This document shows, piece by piece, positions 1 through 5,729 of a DNA stretch of 14,600 bases (positions within the stretch are counted from its first letter, which is position 1; each line of letters opens with the position of its first letter). The notes beneath the pieces are model-generated. The model was not told the DNA's origin. It did no database searches and was given only the letters and a program-made list of their open reading frames with translations. The DNA lies in contig CAMLHQ010000079.1 of assembly GCA_946479785.1 (NCBI GenBank), forward strand, positions 1-14,600, written 5' to 3'. Origin of the DNA: an uncultured Nitrospira sp. GTDB taxonomy: Bacteria; Nitrospirota; Nitrospiria; Nitrospirales; Nitrospiraceae. Position numbers and translations under genes: made by a program.

Positions 1-270
1 GGCAGTGAAAGCGCGTGCTCGAATGAAGTGTTAAAAATGACGTAGATAAGTTGGACAAAGACGGGCTGAAGGGACTCGACCCCGTAGCGGGACCCGGATA
101 GTCGGCTTAAATGAATCAGGTAGCGGTTCGCCTCCACCAAACTCGCCTCTGCATCTCAATCCCGCCATATAAAACTCTTCTATTGATCGCTGTATGGTGG
201 ACCCTACTCTAGATTTGTCCTCGTATTTTTGAGTACCCTGAACAAGCTTTTCACCGGTAGATGCGTGCCT
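1..270. other. Leading region without a supported gene
   Basis: I see no convincing gene here. Bases 2-34 read as ten sense codons ending in TAA (last residues ARMKC) and could be the tail of a gene that starts outside the window, but so short a stretch is not evidence. A TATAAA box lies at 168-173 without a recognisable -35 partner, so I do not call a promoter for the downstream gene. Confidence 0.3.
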
Positions 271-1311
271 ATGGCGTGGATGAGAACGATTCGAACCGTA
301 TTACTGGCGGGATGTACCTTCACCATTTCCGTGACGGCGTTGGCGGTTGAACCTCCTACACCCAAGCCGGATCCGGCTCAGACGCAGACTCCGGCAACTC
401 CCGCTCCACCCTCGGTCCCTCCTAAACCACACGCTCAGGAGGGTGAGCCGAAACCTCCTGCCAAGGTTCCTCCGGCTCCCTCAGAGGGCAACAAAGAGCA
501 AGCTCCCTTACCCCCAGCACCGGCGAAACCTCCGACAAAGTCTGTGCATCCATCCAATGGAGCAGTCCCACCGAAGGCCGCCATGCCGCAGCCTCCCATG
601 GAGATCGTAGGAAGGGACGGCGCCCCCATGGTGCTGATTCCAGTCGGTGAATTTACGATGGGAAGCGACAAGGGTGATGACGATGAGCAACCGATCCACA
701 AAGTGTTTCTCGACAGTTTTTATCTCGATAAATTCGAAGTGACGAACGGACGGTTCGCCAAATTCGTGGAAGCGATCCAGAGCGAGCCACCCTGGGGGTT
801 TGCCGACAAAGAAACGCCAGTGCTGCGTCCGGATCAACCGGTGCGGTGGGTCAATTGGATGGACGCGATCGGTTATTGCCTCTGGGTAGGCAAACGATTG
901 CCGACGGAAGCGGAGTGGGAAAAGGCGGCGCGCGGCACCGATGGCCGAGCATATCCCTGGGGGAATGATCCTCCGACGCCGGCTCATGCGGTCTTCGGCT
1001 TGAAAGAAGGGTCCGATACCGTCTCTGCCATCGGCAATCGCGACAAGGGCAAGAGTCCCTACGGCGTCCATGATCTGGCGGGCAATCTCTATGAATGGAC
1101 GACCGACTGGTACGACGAAGAATTTTATTCCAAGAACCCAGCGATCAATCCGCGCGGGCCGGCGGAGGGCACGGCCAAAGTGCAGCGAGGCGGATCTTAC
1201 ATCAACGGCGCCTACCGGTTACGCTCGTCCTTCCGTACGAAGGGCGACCCCACTGAACATGATCCGAACGTGGGATTCCGCTGCGCCCAAGACGTGCCGA
1301 AGCAACCGTAG
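271..1311 (+). CDS. Secreted SUMF1/FGE-sulfatase-domain protein with proline-rich linker
   Basis: About 346 residues. The N-terminus (MAWMRTIRTVLLAGC...VTALA) is a signal peptide, most simply cleaved after ALA at about residue 25. LAGC also matches a lipobox, but a hydrophobic stretch continues past the Cys, so lipoprotein status is uncertain. Residues about 27-108 are a Pro/Ala/Lys-rich linker. Residues about 111-342 are a SUMF1-type fold with typical blocks: PVGEFTMGS, EVTNGRFAKF, RLPTEAEWEKAARG, YPWGN, DLAGNLYEWTTDWY, RGGSY and VGFRC. In formylglycine-generating enzymes the segment after RGGS carries the catalytic cysteines; here it reads RGGSYINGAYRLRSSFR with none, so sulfatase-activating activity is not expected. 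It is more likely a periplasmic or surface binding/structural domain. No start has a clear Shine-Dalgarno: ATG 271 is preferred, TTG 229 and ATG 280 are possible. A PPK2-type gene follows after 15 nt. Confidence 0.85.
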   Translation: MAWMRTIRTVLLAGCTFTISVTALAVEPPTPKPDPAQTQTPATPAPPSVPPKPHAQEGEPKPPAKVPPAPSEGNKEQAPLPPAPAKPPTKSVHPSNGAVPPKAAMPQPPMEIVGRDGAPMVLIPVGEFTMGSDKGDDDEQPIHKVFLDSFYLDKFEVTNGRFAKFVEAIQSEPPWGFADKETPVLRPDQPVRWVNWMDAIGYCLWVGKRLPTEAEWEKAARGTDGRAYPWGNDPPTPAHAVFGLKEGSDTVSAIGNRDKGKSPYGVHDLAGNLYEWTTDWYDEEFYSKNPAINPRGPAEGTAKVQRGGSYINGAYRLRSSFRTKGDPTEHDPNVGFRCAQDVPKQP

Positions 1312-1326
1312 CAGAAGGTTGAAACA

Positions 1327-2145
1327 ATGAAACGGTACCGTGTGAAGCCAGGTTGTAGCCTGTCGTTGAAGCAATACGATCCGGATGAGACCGGTGATTA
1401 CAAGAAGACCGACGATGGCAAGGCGGCGGCGAAGAAGGAAACGGAGAGGCTCATCCTGAAGGTGAGCCGGTTACAAGATCGGCTGTATGCCAACGGCAAA
1501 CGCGCCCTGCTGATTGTGTTGCAGGGCATGGATACCAGTGGAAAAGACGGCACGATTAAGCACGTCATGTCCGCGGTCAATCCGCAGGGATGCAAAGTCG
1601 CGATCTTCAAAGCTCCCTCCAAAGACGAATTGGCCCACGATTTTTTGTGGCGTGTGCACCATGAGGTGCCGGCAAAGGGATTCATCGGCATCTTCAACCG
1701 CTCGCACTATGAAGATGTCTTGATCACGCGCGTACACGGCTGGGTGTCCGACAAAGTCGCCCAGCGGCGATTCAATCAGATCAAGGAATTTGAAGAGCTC
1801 CTTGCCGAGAACGGTACGGTCATTCTGAAGTTCTTCCTCCATATCTCAAAAGAAGAACAGAAAGAGCGACTGGGGGAACGAATTCAGGACCCCGAAAAAC
1901 GGTGGAAATGGAATTCCGGTGATCTTGAGGAACGGAAGCTGTGGGATCAGTACATGAAGGCCTTCGAGGACGTGATATCAGCGACGAGCACGCAAGAAGC
2001 TCCCTGGTATATCGTGCCAGCGAACCGCAAGTGGTATCGCAATCTCGTCGTTGCCGATCGCGTGGTCGATGCGCTCGAAGGGATGAAACTCAAGACCCCT
2101 CCGGCGCCTGATGGCGTCAATTTCGCCAAACTGAAGATCGTCTAA
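1327..2145 (+). CDS. PPK2-family polyphosphate:nucleotide phosphotransferase
   Basis: 272 residues, the usual length for a single-domain PPK2 protein. PPK2 enzymes transfer phosphate between inorganic polyphosphate and nucleotides in the cytoplasm. Visible motifs: the Walker A loop GMDTSGKDG at residues 67-75, the Walker B-like segment FNRSHYEDVL at about 123-132, and the basic lid region with RIQDPEKRWKWN at about 185-196. FNRSHYED and the lid sequence fit the PPK2-related nucleotide phosphotransferase branch (as in class III proteins) better than the classical FDRSWYNRA version; the exact nucleotide preference cannot be read from sequence. Start ATG 1327 is preceded by GAAGG with 8 nt spacing. 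The 15-nt gap after the SUMF1-domain gene suggests one transcript, though a functional link between the two is not obvious. Confidence 0.93.
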   Translation: MKRYRVKPGCSLSLKQYDPDETGDYKKTDDGKAAAKKETERLILKVSRLQDRLYANGKRALLIVLQGMDTSGKDGTIKHVMSAVNPQGCKVAIFKAPSKDELAHDFLWRVHHEVPAKGFIGIFNRSHYEDVLITRVHGWVSDKVAQRRFNQIKEFEELLAENGTVILKFFLHISKEEQKERLGERIQDPEKRWKWNSGDLEERKLWDQYMKAFEDVISATSTQEAPWYIVPANRKWYRNLVVADRVVDALEGMKLKTPPAPDGVNFAKLKIV

Positions 2146-2200
2146 GCGGGATCGTGTTTGCGCGGGTCGGCTGCTACTCGCCTTGAGGAATTGGTTCCAG

Positions 2201-2217
2201 TTGGCATGTGTTATGCT
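2201..2217 (+). promoter_or_regulatory. Candidate promoter: sigma54-like or extended -10
   Basis: TTGGCATGTGTTATGCT keeps the invariant GG and GC of a -24/-12 sigma54 promoter with the required 10 nt between them, and matches most of the remaining consensus. The same bases also contain an extended -10 (TG-N-TATGCT, 2209-2217), with TTGGTT at 2191-2196 as a possible -35 at a short 15-nt spacing. Only one reading can be right, and neither has a clear downstream gene other than the mini-ORF at 2383. Confidence 0.35.
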
Positions 2218-2251
2218 TTAACGCCATCCGCAGGAAAAAGTTCCACCCCCA

Positions 2252-2280
2252 TTGACACGATTTTCTAATGAGCGTAGGAC
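2252..2280 (+). promoter_or_regulatory. Candidate sigma70 promoter (TTGACA-17-TAGGAC)
   Basis: A perfect -35 TTGACA at 2252-2257 is followed after 17 nt by TAGGAC at 2275-2280, which matches TATAAT at only three positions (T1, A2, A5). Transcription would begin near 2287 and run into the hairpins and mini-ORF described next. Confidence 0.35.
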
Positions 2281-2315
2281 GGACTTGCGGCCCAATGTAC
2301 TCATGGAAGTTCGAG

Positions 2316-2372
2316 GGATCGGACAGACCGCGCGGCTGTCATCCAGGTCTCTCGGTGACTTCACCAAGAGAG
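2316..2372 (+). ncRNA. Two consecutive hairpins in a putative leader or small RNA
   Basis: Hairpin 1: GGAT and GACAG (2316-2326, two bulged bases) pair with CTGTC and ATCC (2336-2344) around a 9-nt loop. Hairpin 2: CTCTC and GGTGA (2349-2358) pair with TCACC and GAGAG (2361-2372, AA bulge). The last paired bases of hairpin 2 overlap the start of the AGGAGG ribosome-binding site at 2371-2376, so folding could limit access to it. The helices are read by eye; no known riboswitch class is recognised. A transcript from the 2252 promoter to the 2437 T-run would be about 150 nt. Confidence 0.35.
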
Positions 2373-2382
2373 GAGGGTGGAT

Positions 2383-2454
2383 ATGGACGAGGCGACTCCA
2401 CCTGGTCCGTCAGGCCCGCCGATGCGAGGGCGGGTTTCTCGTCGGTCGTACTAG
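2383..2454 (+). CDS. Candidate 23-residue Pro/Arg-rich small protein or leader peptide
   Basis: ATG 2383 follows a near-ideal Shine-Dalgarno AGGAGG (2371-2376) at 6 nt. The peptide starts MDEATPPGPSGPPMRGR and ends in SRRSY before TAG: acidic start, Pro/Gly middle, Arg-rich tail. The family is not recognised. The coding sequence runs through the terminator-like hairpin at 2415-2437, so translation and termination would interfere with each other, an arrangement reminiscent of translational attenuation. No obvious regulated gene lies downstream on this strand. It could equally be a chance ORF; the ribosome-binding site is the main support. Confidence 0.35.
   Translation: MDEATPPGPSGPPMRGRVSRRSY
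2415..2437 (+). terminator. Terminator-like GC hairpin
   Basis: CCCGCC (2415-2420) pairs perfectly with GGCGGG (2429-2434) across an 8-nt loop, followed by TTTCTC. The T-run is short, so termination would be modest. It lies inside the 23-codon ORF. Confidence 0.4.
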
Positions 2455-2470
2455 CCGGATCTCCGCTGGC

Positions 2471-2487
2471 TGTGCCGTCACGGCACA
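2471..2487. repeat. Perfect 7-bp inverted repeat, 3-nt loop
   Basis: TGTGCCG (2471-2477) and CGGCACA (2481-2487) flank TCA. It is followed by AAAAG rather than T's on the + strand and lacks T's on the other side, so it is not an intrinsic terminator in either direction. It could be an extra stem of a longer RNA or a protein-binding palindrome. Confidence 0.5.
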
Positions 2488-2641
2488 AAAGACCAACTGG
2501 ATATCAGCCTGAATCTTGCGGAGCATCCGACGCAGGCACGAGGAACACAAGCGCCTGGGATCGACGACGTCTCCCCCGACTGGAAAGCCGCATGACCTGA
2601 CATCGCGTGGGTCTCTCGGGCCGCAACATATAGAACAGAAA

Positions 2642-2725
2642 TGGGCGTCCTAAGCGCCAACCACGGGCGACCTCCCACCATAGTGCAAGGTCGCCCGTGC
2701 TGTATCCAGCTCGTGAAAACGCCCA
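2642..2725. repeat. Nested inverted repeat (7-bp outer, 12-bp inner)
   Basis: The inner arms CACGGGCGACCT (2662-2673) and AGGTCGCCCGTG (2688-2699) are perfectly complementary over 12 bp with a 14-nt loop. They sit inside an outer perfect pair, TGGGCGT (2642-2648) and ACGCCCA (2719-2725). Read on the minus strand, the outer arm is followed by TTTCTGTTCT, so it might act as a distant terminator for the permease gene whose stop is at 2899. A small non-autonomous repeat element is another possibility. Confidence 0.6.
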
Positions 2726-2740
2726 ACGACATCGTTGTCA

Positions 2741-2920
2741 ATGCCTCAACGTACGAGAAAACTCCGCGCGATATTTTACTCGCTGGTTATTCCGTTATAC
2801 GAAGTTTGGTGCGAACCTCTCTTGCTCGTAGCGGCATTGCTGGACGGCCGCTTTAAGCACTCCGGGGAGAGCAATCTCCTCTCATCCGCTTGTCGAACTC
2901 ACCGGCGTCGCTTCCAGTAG
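2741..2920 (+). CDS. Possible small membrane-associated protein (59 aa), uncertain
   Basis: The ORF starts MPQRTRKLRAIFYSLV and has a basic N-terminus, a hydrophobic stretch with two acidic breaks (residues about 10-35) and an Arg/His-rich tail ending RRRFQ. No Shine-Dalgarno precedes ATG 2741 or the in-frame TTG 2735. Its last 22 bp overlap the end of the permease gene on the other strand. Composition is protein-like, but the lack of a ribosome-binding site and of any recognised family makes this doubtful; it may be a remnant or a chance ORF. Confidence 0.22.
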   Translation: MPQRTRKLRAIFYSLVIPLYEVWCEPLLLVAALLDGRFKHSGESNLLSSACRTHRRRFQ

Positions 2921-4227
2921 AAATAGAGCGGCAGACCTCCTAGTACGGTCATGGTCCCATACAGAGCCTGGACCGGCCGTTGAAGGAAACTGATGAACAC
3001 GACGGCCAGTGCGCCGATGACGAGGAGCGCCGGGAGGATCGGATACAACGGAATTCTGTAGAAGGTTGTGTCCTCGGCTGCTCTCGCTCGGAGTGGGAAG
3101 ATCGCCGAGAGCGTGAGGGCCATGAAGAACGCCAAGACCATGCCGCTGTAGACGAGCAATTGTTCAAAGGTGCCGCTGAGAATGAGCACGGAGGCCCAGA
3201 GCGTTTGACACACAATCGCGCGAGCCGGCACGCCCGTGTGAGGATCGCGTTGTGCGAGCCAGGGGCTGATGATGCCGTCGTGCGCCATAGCCCAATACAC
3301 ACGAGGACCGGCCCAGGTCATGGCGCTGACAGCACCCGCGATGGAGAGACAGAGGAGTGTCGCAACAAAACGGCCGCTGGCGGGTCCCCATAAAGCGGCG
3401 GAAGATTTTTCGGCCACCGGAACGATCGGCTCTTGTGCCAACGTGCTGATCGACAATGCCGACAGGTAGACGACGTTCAAGAGCACATAGATCGCTGCAA
3501 CGAAGGCGGTGCCGCCGATCATCACCTTTGGGAGAGTGCGCTGCGGATTGGTAATTTCCGTGGCGATGAAACCGGCCACGTTCCAGCCAAGATAGCAATA
3601 GGTTACGATGACTAGCGCGATCGCTATCGACCCTGGCGTTGGATGTGCGTCCACTGGTCTCGTCGACAGCCAGTCCCACTGCGCTGCGCTCGCTGACAAG
3701 CCGCCAAGAATCAAGGCACCGATGGCCAGCACCTTGGTGCTGGTGATCAAGCGCTGTAATCGGCCGCCGCCGGTAAGTCCTCCGCAATGGACCAACGTGA
3801 CGATCCAGAGCAGGCTCAGGGACAAACCTTTCGCCCACCAGCCTCCGTCATCCGCGATCGGAACAACCCGCAATGCGTAGGCGGAGAAGCTGATGGCCGA
3901 CGCTGCCACCGCTGCACCGAACCCGATTGTGAAGGAAGTCCATCCGCTGAGGAACGCCACCAGCGAGCCATAGGTCTCGCGCAAGTACACATAGTCGCCC
4001 CCGGCGTGGGGCAACCGCGAGCCAAGTTCTCCATAGACCATGGCACCGCCGATGGCGAACAATCCGCCGACAGTCCAGAGGAGCAGAATCAGCAGCGGAT
4101 CACCGAGGTCCCGAGCCATCAATCCTGTCGTGGTAAAGATTCCGCCCCCGATGATATTGCTGACGAGGAGACAACTGGCCGTGAACCAGCCTATTTTCTG
4201 TGTCTGGGAGGGAAGGTTTGGCGACAA
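2899..4227 (-). CDS. APC-superfamily amino-acid permease
   Basis: 442 residues, typical for a roughly 12-helix amino acid-polyamine-organocation transporter in the inner membrane. The first helix carries the family signature SNIIGGGIFTTTG (residues 23-35), the substrate-binding glycine break. Further hydrophobic helices follow through to the basic tail YFYWKRRR. Conserved cytoplasmic-loop features such as YGELGSRLPHAGGDYVYLRE (about 65-84) and EITNPQRTLPK (about 223-233) are present. The substrate cannot be assigned. The start is TTG 4227 with AAAGG 9 nt upstream; no in-frame ATG precedes the first helix, so the non-ATG start is needed. It is divergent from the ParB-domain gene with only 48 bp between them. 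Confidence 0.9.
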   Translation of the reverse strand: MSPNLPSQTQKIGWFTASCLLVSNIIGGGIFTTTGLMARDLGDPLLILLLWTVGGLFAIGGAMVYGELGSRLPHAGGDYVYLRETYGSLVAFLSGWTSFTIGFGAAVAASAISFSAYALRVVPIADDGGWWAKGLSLSLLWIVTLVHCGGLTGGGRLQRLITSTKVLAIGALILGGLSASAAQWDWLSTRPVDAHPTPGSIAIALVIVTYCYLGWNVAGFIATEITNPQRTLPKVMIGGTAFVAAIYVLLNVVYLSALSISTLAQEPIVPVAEKSSAALWGPASGRFVATLLCLSIAGAVSAMTWAGPRVYWAMAHDGIISPWLAQRDPHTGVPARAIVCQTLWASVLILSGTFEQLLVYSGMVLAFFMALTLSAIFPLRARAAEDTTFYRIPLYPILPALLVIGALAVVFISFLQRPVQALYGTMTVLGGLPLYFYWKRRR

Positions 4228-4275
4228 CCTCTGAGGCCTTTCTTTTATCCACCGACTCTCCTACCATATTCCCTC
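4228..4275. promoter_or_regulatory. Short divergent intergenic region
   Basis: The 48 bp between the permease and ParB-domain starts must hold both translation initiation regions. The permease has an AAAGG Shine-Dalgarno on the minus strand. The ParB-domain gene has no clear one before ATG 4276. No promoter boxes are confidently visible, so the promoters may extend into the coding sequences. Confidence 0.3.
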
Positions 4276-5271
4276 ATGGCTGAGAAGAAAACGAAATCAT
4301 CACGAGCGGCGGGAGCCAGACGGCGGCGCAAGCCAAGTGGACAGTCGACCGGCCTAACGGCGACCGAACTGCAAGCAGCGGCGCCTCCCGGTGAGGTAGC
4401 GGAGCTGCACAAAGCGATCGAGCACGACGGAGGGAAGGTCCTCTCCGTGTATCGCGAGCCCTATGGCGGGCGCTGGCTCGTGCTGGCGGCGCTGCCGATT
4501 GAATTGGTCGAACCGACGCCGTATCAACGTAACCTCTCGGACACCCACGTCAGAAAACTCGAAGGTGTCATCGGCAAGATCGGCCGGTTTCTCGATCCCA
4601 TCATCGCGGTGCGCGCGCCCAAGCCGGACCATGCGGCGAAGTACTGGACGCCGAACGGTAACCATCGCCTCTCGGCGATGCGGACGCTGGGAGCCAAGAG
4701 CATTGTCGCGATTGTGGTGCCGGAGGCGACTGCAGCCTATCAAATCCTTGCGCTCAATACGGAGAAGGCTCACAACCTGCGAGAGAAGGCGCTCGAAGTG
4801 ATTCGCATGTATAAAGAGTTGGCGCGGCTCGATGAGGCGAGCGAAGAGGCCTATGCGTTGGAATTTGAAGAGCCAGCGCTGATTACGCTGGGGCTTTGTT
4901 ACGAAGAACGGCCGCGATTTAGCGGAGGCGCCTATCATCCGGTGCTCAAACGCGTGGAAGAATTCCTTAAAAAACCGATGCGGACCGCGATCGAGTCGCG
5001 GCGTGGACGGGCCAGGACCTTGCTTGCTCTCGACGATGTGATCGTGAAGCAGGTGGAAGCGCTGAAGGCGAAAGGTTTGACGAGTCCCTACCTCAAGAGT
5101 TTTGTCGTTGCTCGCGTGAATCCGATCCGCTTCCGCCCCAAGGACGCCCCTCCTCTCTCGTTCGATGAGGCACTTGAACGCATGATGCAGGCCGCCCAAA
5201 AGTTCAATCCGGATAAGATCAAAATAGATGACCTGGCCAAGTCCGGCGGGGCTCCCGATGATACTGAATAG
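4276..5271 (+). CDS. Orphan ParB N-terminal-domain protein
   Basis: 331 residues. A basic, disordered N-terminus (residues 1-30, with ARRRRK) precedes a ParB/Srx-like domain at about 70-185. Visible blocks are LPIELVEPTPYQRNLSD, GRFLDPIIAVRAP and GNHRLSAMRTLGAK, which corresponds to the GxHRxxA phosphate/CTP-binding box of ParB proteins. The C-terminal half is mostly helical and charged (about 185-331). No parA, parS cluster or replication gene is visible, so chromosome partitioning is not supported; a stand-alone ParB-fold nucleotide-binding or regulatory protein is likelier. Reading upstream of ATG 4276 is open, but that part is antisense to the permease. The ATG lacks a good Shine-Dalgarno. 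Confidence 0.8.
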   Translation: MAEKKTKSSRAAGARRRRKPSGQSTGLTATELQAAAPPGEVAELHKAIEHDGGKVLSVYREPYGGRWLVLAALPIELVEPTPYQRNLSDTHVRKLEGVIGKIGRFLDPIIAVRAPKPDHAAKYWTPNGNHRLSAMRTLGAKSIVAIVVPEATAAYQILALNTEKAHNLREKALEVIRMYKELARLDEASEEAYALEFEEPALITLGLCYEERPRFSGGAYHPVLKRVEEFLKKPMRTAIESRRGRARTLLALDDVIVKQVEALKAKGLTSPYLKSFVVARVNPIRFRPKDAPPLSFDEALERMMQAAQKFNPDKIKIDDLAKSGGAPDDTE

Positions 5272-5333
5272 CTACTTCTCCGCCTTGTTTCTGTCTCAAG
5301 ACCGCCTTTAGAATATCTGATCCTGTACCAGCC

Positions 5334-5340
5334 AAGGAGG
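5334..5340 (+). promoter_or_regulatory. Strong ribosome-binding site of the pterin dehydratase gene
   Basis: AAGGAGG lies 5 nt before ATG 5346 and fixes that start. Confidence 0.8.
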
Positions 5341-5345
5341 CTGCC

Positions 5346-5696
5346 ATGGGTCTCGCCGACAATAAGTGCATTCCCTGTCGCGGTGGCGTGCCGCCGCTTC
5401 CGAATGACCGTGCTCAGGCGTTATTGAAAGAGTTAGGTCGTGGCTGGACGATGAATGCTCAGGGCCATCTGGAGCGGCTCTATACCTTTAAGGATTTTGC
5501 CCAAGCGCTGGCCTACGTAAACAAGGTGGGCGCCGTCGCGGAAGCCGAGGGCCATCATCCGGATTTGTATCTCGCGTGGGGGAAATGCAAGGTTGAGATC
5601 TGGACCCACAAGATCAACGGTCTCACGGAAAGCGACTTTTACATGGCGGCCAAGGCCGATCGGGAGTTTGAACCATTTCGGGCTGCAGCGAGCTAA
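5346..5696 (+). CDS. phhB: 4a-hydroxytetrahydrobiopterin dehydratase (pterin-4a-carbinolamine dehydratase)
   Basis: 116 residues, the usual size. The enzyme dehydrates 4a-hydroxy-tetrahydropterin, recycling the cofactor of aromatic amino-acid hydroxylases. The family signature is intact: EGHHPDLYLAW (68-78), H88 and D97, covering the catalytic histidines and acid. The N-terminal CIPCRGGVPPL (8-18) is the conserved two-cysteine start seen in many bacterial members. No phenylalanine hydroxylase gene is in the window; bacterial members lacking that partner have been linked to molybdopterin metabolism in the literature. The radical SAM gene begins 33 nt downstream on the same strand, so co-transcription is likely. 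Confidence 0.93.
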   Translation: MGLADNKCIPCRGGVPPLPNDRAQALLKELGRGWTMNAQGHLERLYTFKDFAQALAYVNKVGAVAEAEGHHPDLYLAWGKCKVEIWTHKINGLTESDFYMAAKADREFEPFRAAAS

Positions 5697-5729
5697 CCGG
5701 ATGTTTCCTTCGCCCTTACGAGGCATCAG

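Larger units (their letters stand above)
2146..2898. other. 753-bp region lacking a conventional gene, rich in structured elements
   Basis: No ORF in any frame resembles a known protein. In order the stretch holds an extended -10 / sigma54-like box (2201-2217), a TTGACA box (2252), two consecutive hairpins (2316-2372), a ribosome-binding site and 23-codon ORF (2383-2454) overlapping a terminator-like hairpin (2415-2437), a 7-bp hairpin (2471-2487), a nested inverted repeat (2642-2725) and a weak 59-codon ORF (2741-2920). These are listed separately. The longer ORFs crossing 2252-2600 have no supporting ribosome-binding site and unconvincing composition. Confidence 0.6.

Noticed and set aside
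271..1311. Active formylglycine-generating enzyme (sulfatase activator)
   Set aside because: The catalytic cysteine segment is replaced by YINGAYRLRSS, and no sulfatase gene is in the window.
2252..2600. Overlapping 86- and 110-codon plus-strand ORFs
   Set aside because: No ribosome-binding site at their starts, unremarkable composition and no recognisable motif; they run through the hairpins, which explain the sequence better.
2642..2731. Integron attC site (GCCCAAC resembles RYYYAAC)
   Set aside because: The GCCCAAC motif is at the 3' end and its partner at the 5' end is TGGGC without GTT; an attC site needs RYYYAAC at the 5' end and GTTRRRY at the 3' end. No integrase or cassette array is visible.
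3787..4275. Long N-terminal extension of the ParB-domain protein
   Set aside because: The extension is antisense to the N-terminal half of the permease; the ParB-domain protein begins naturally at MAEKKTK, ATG 4276.
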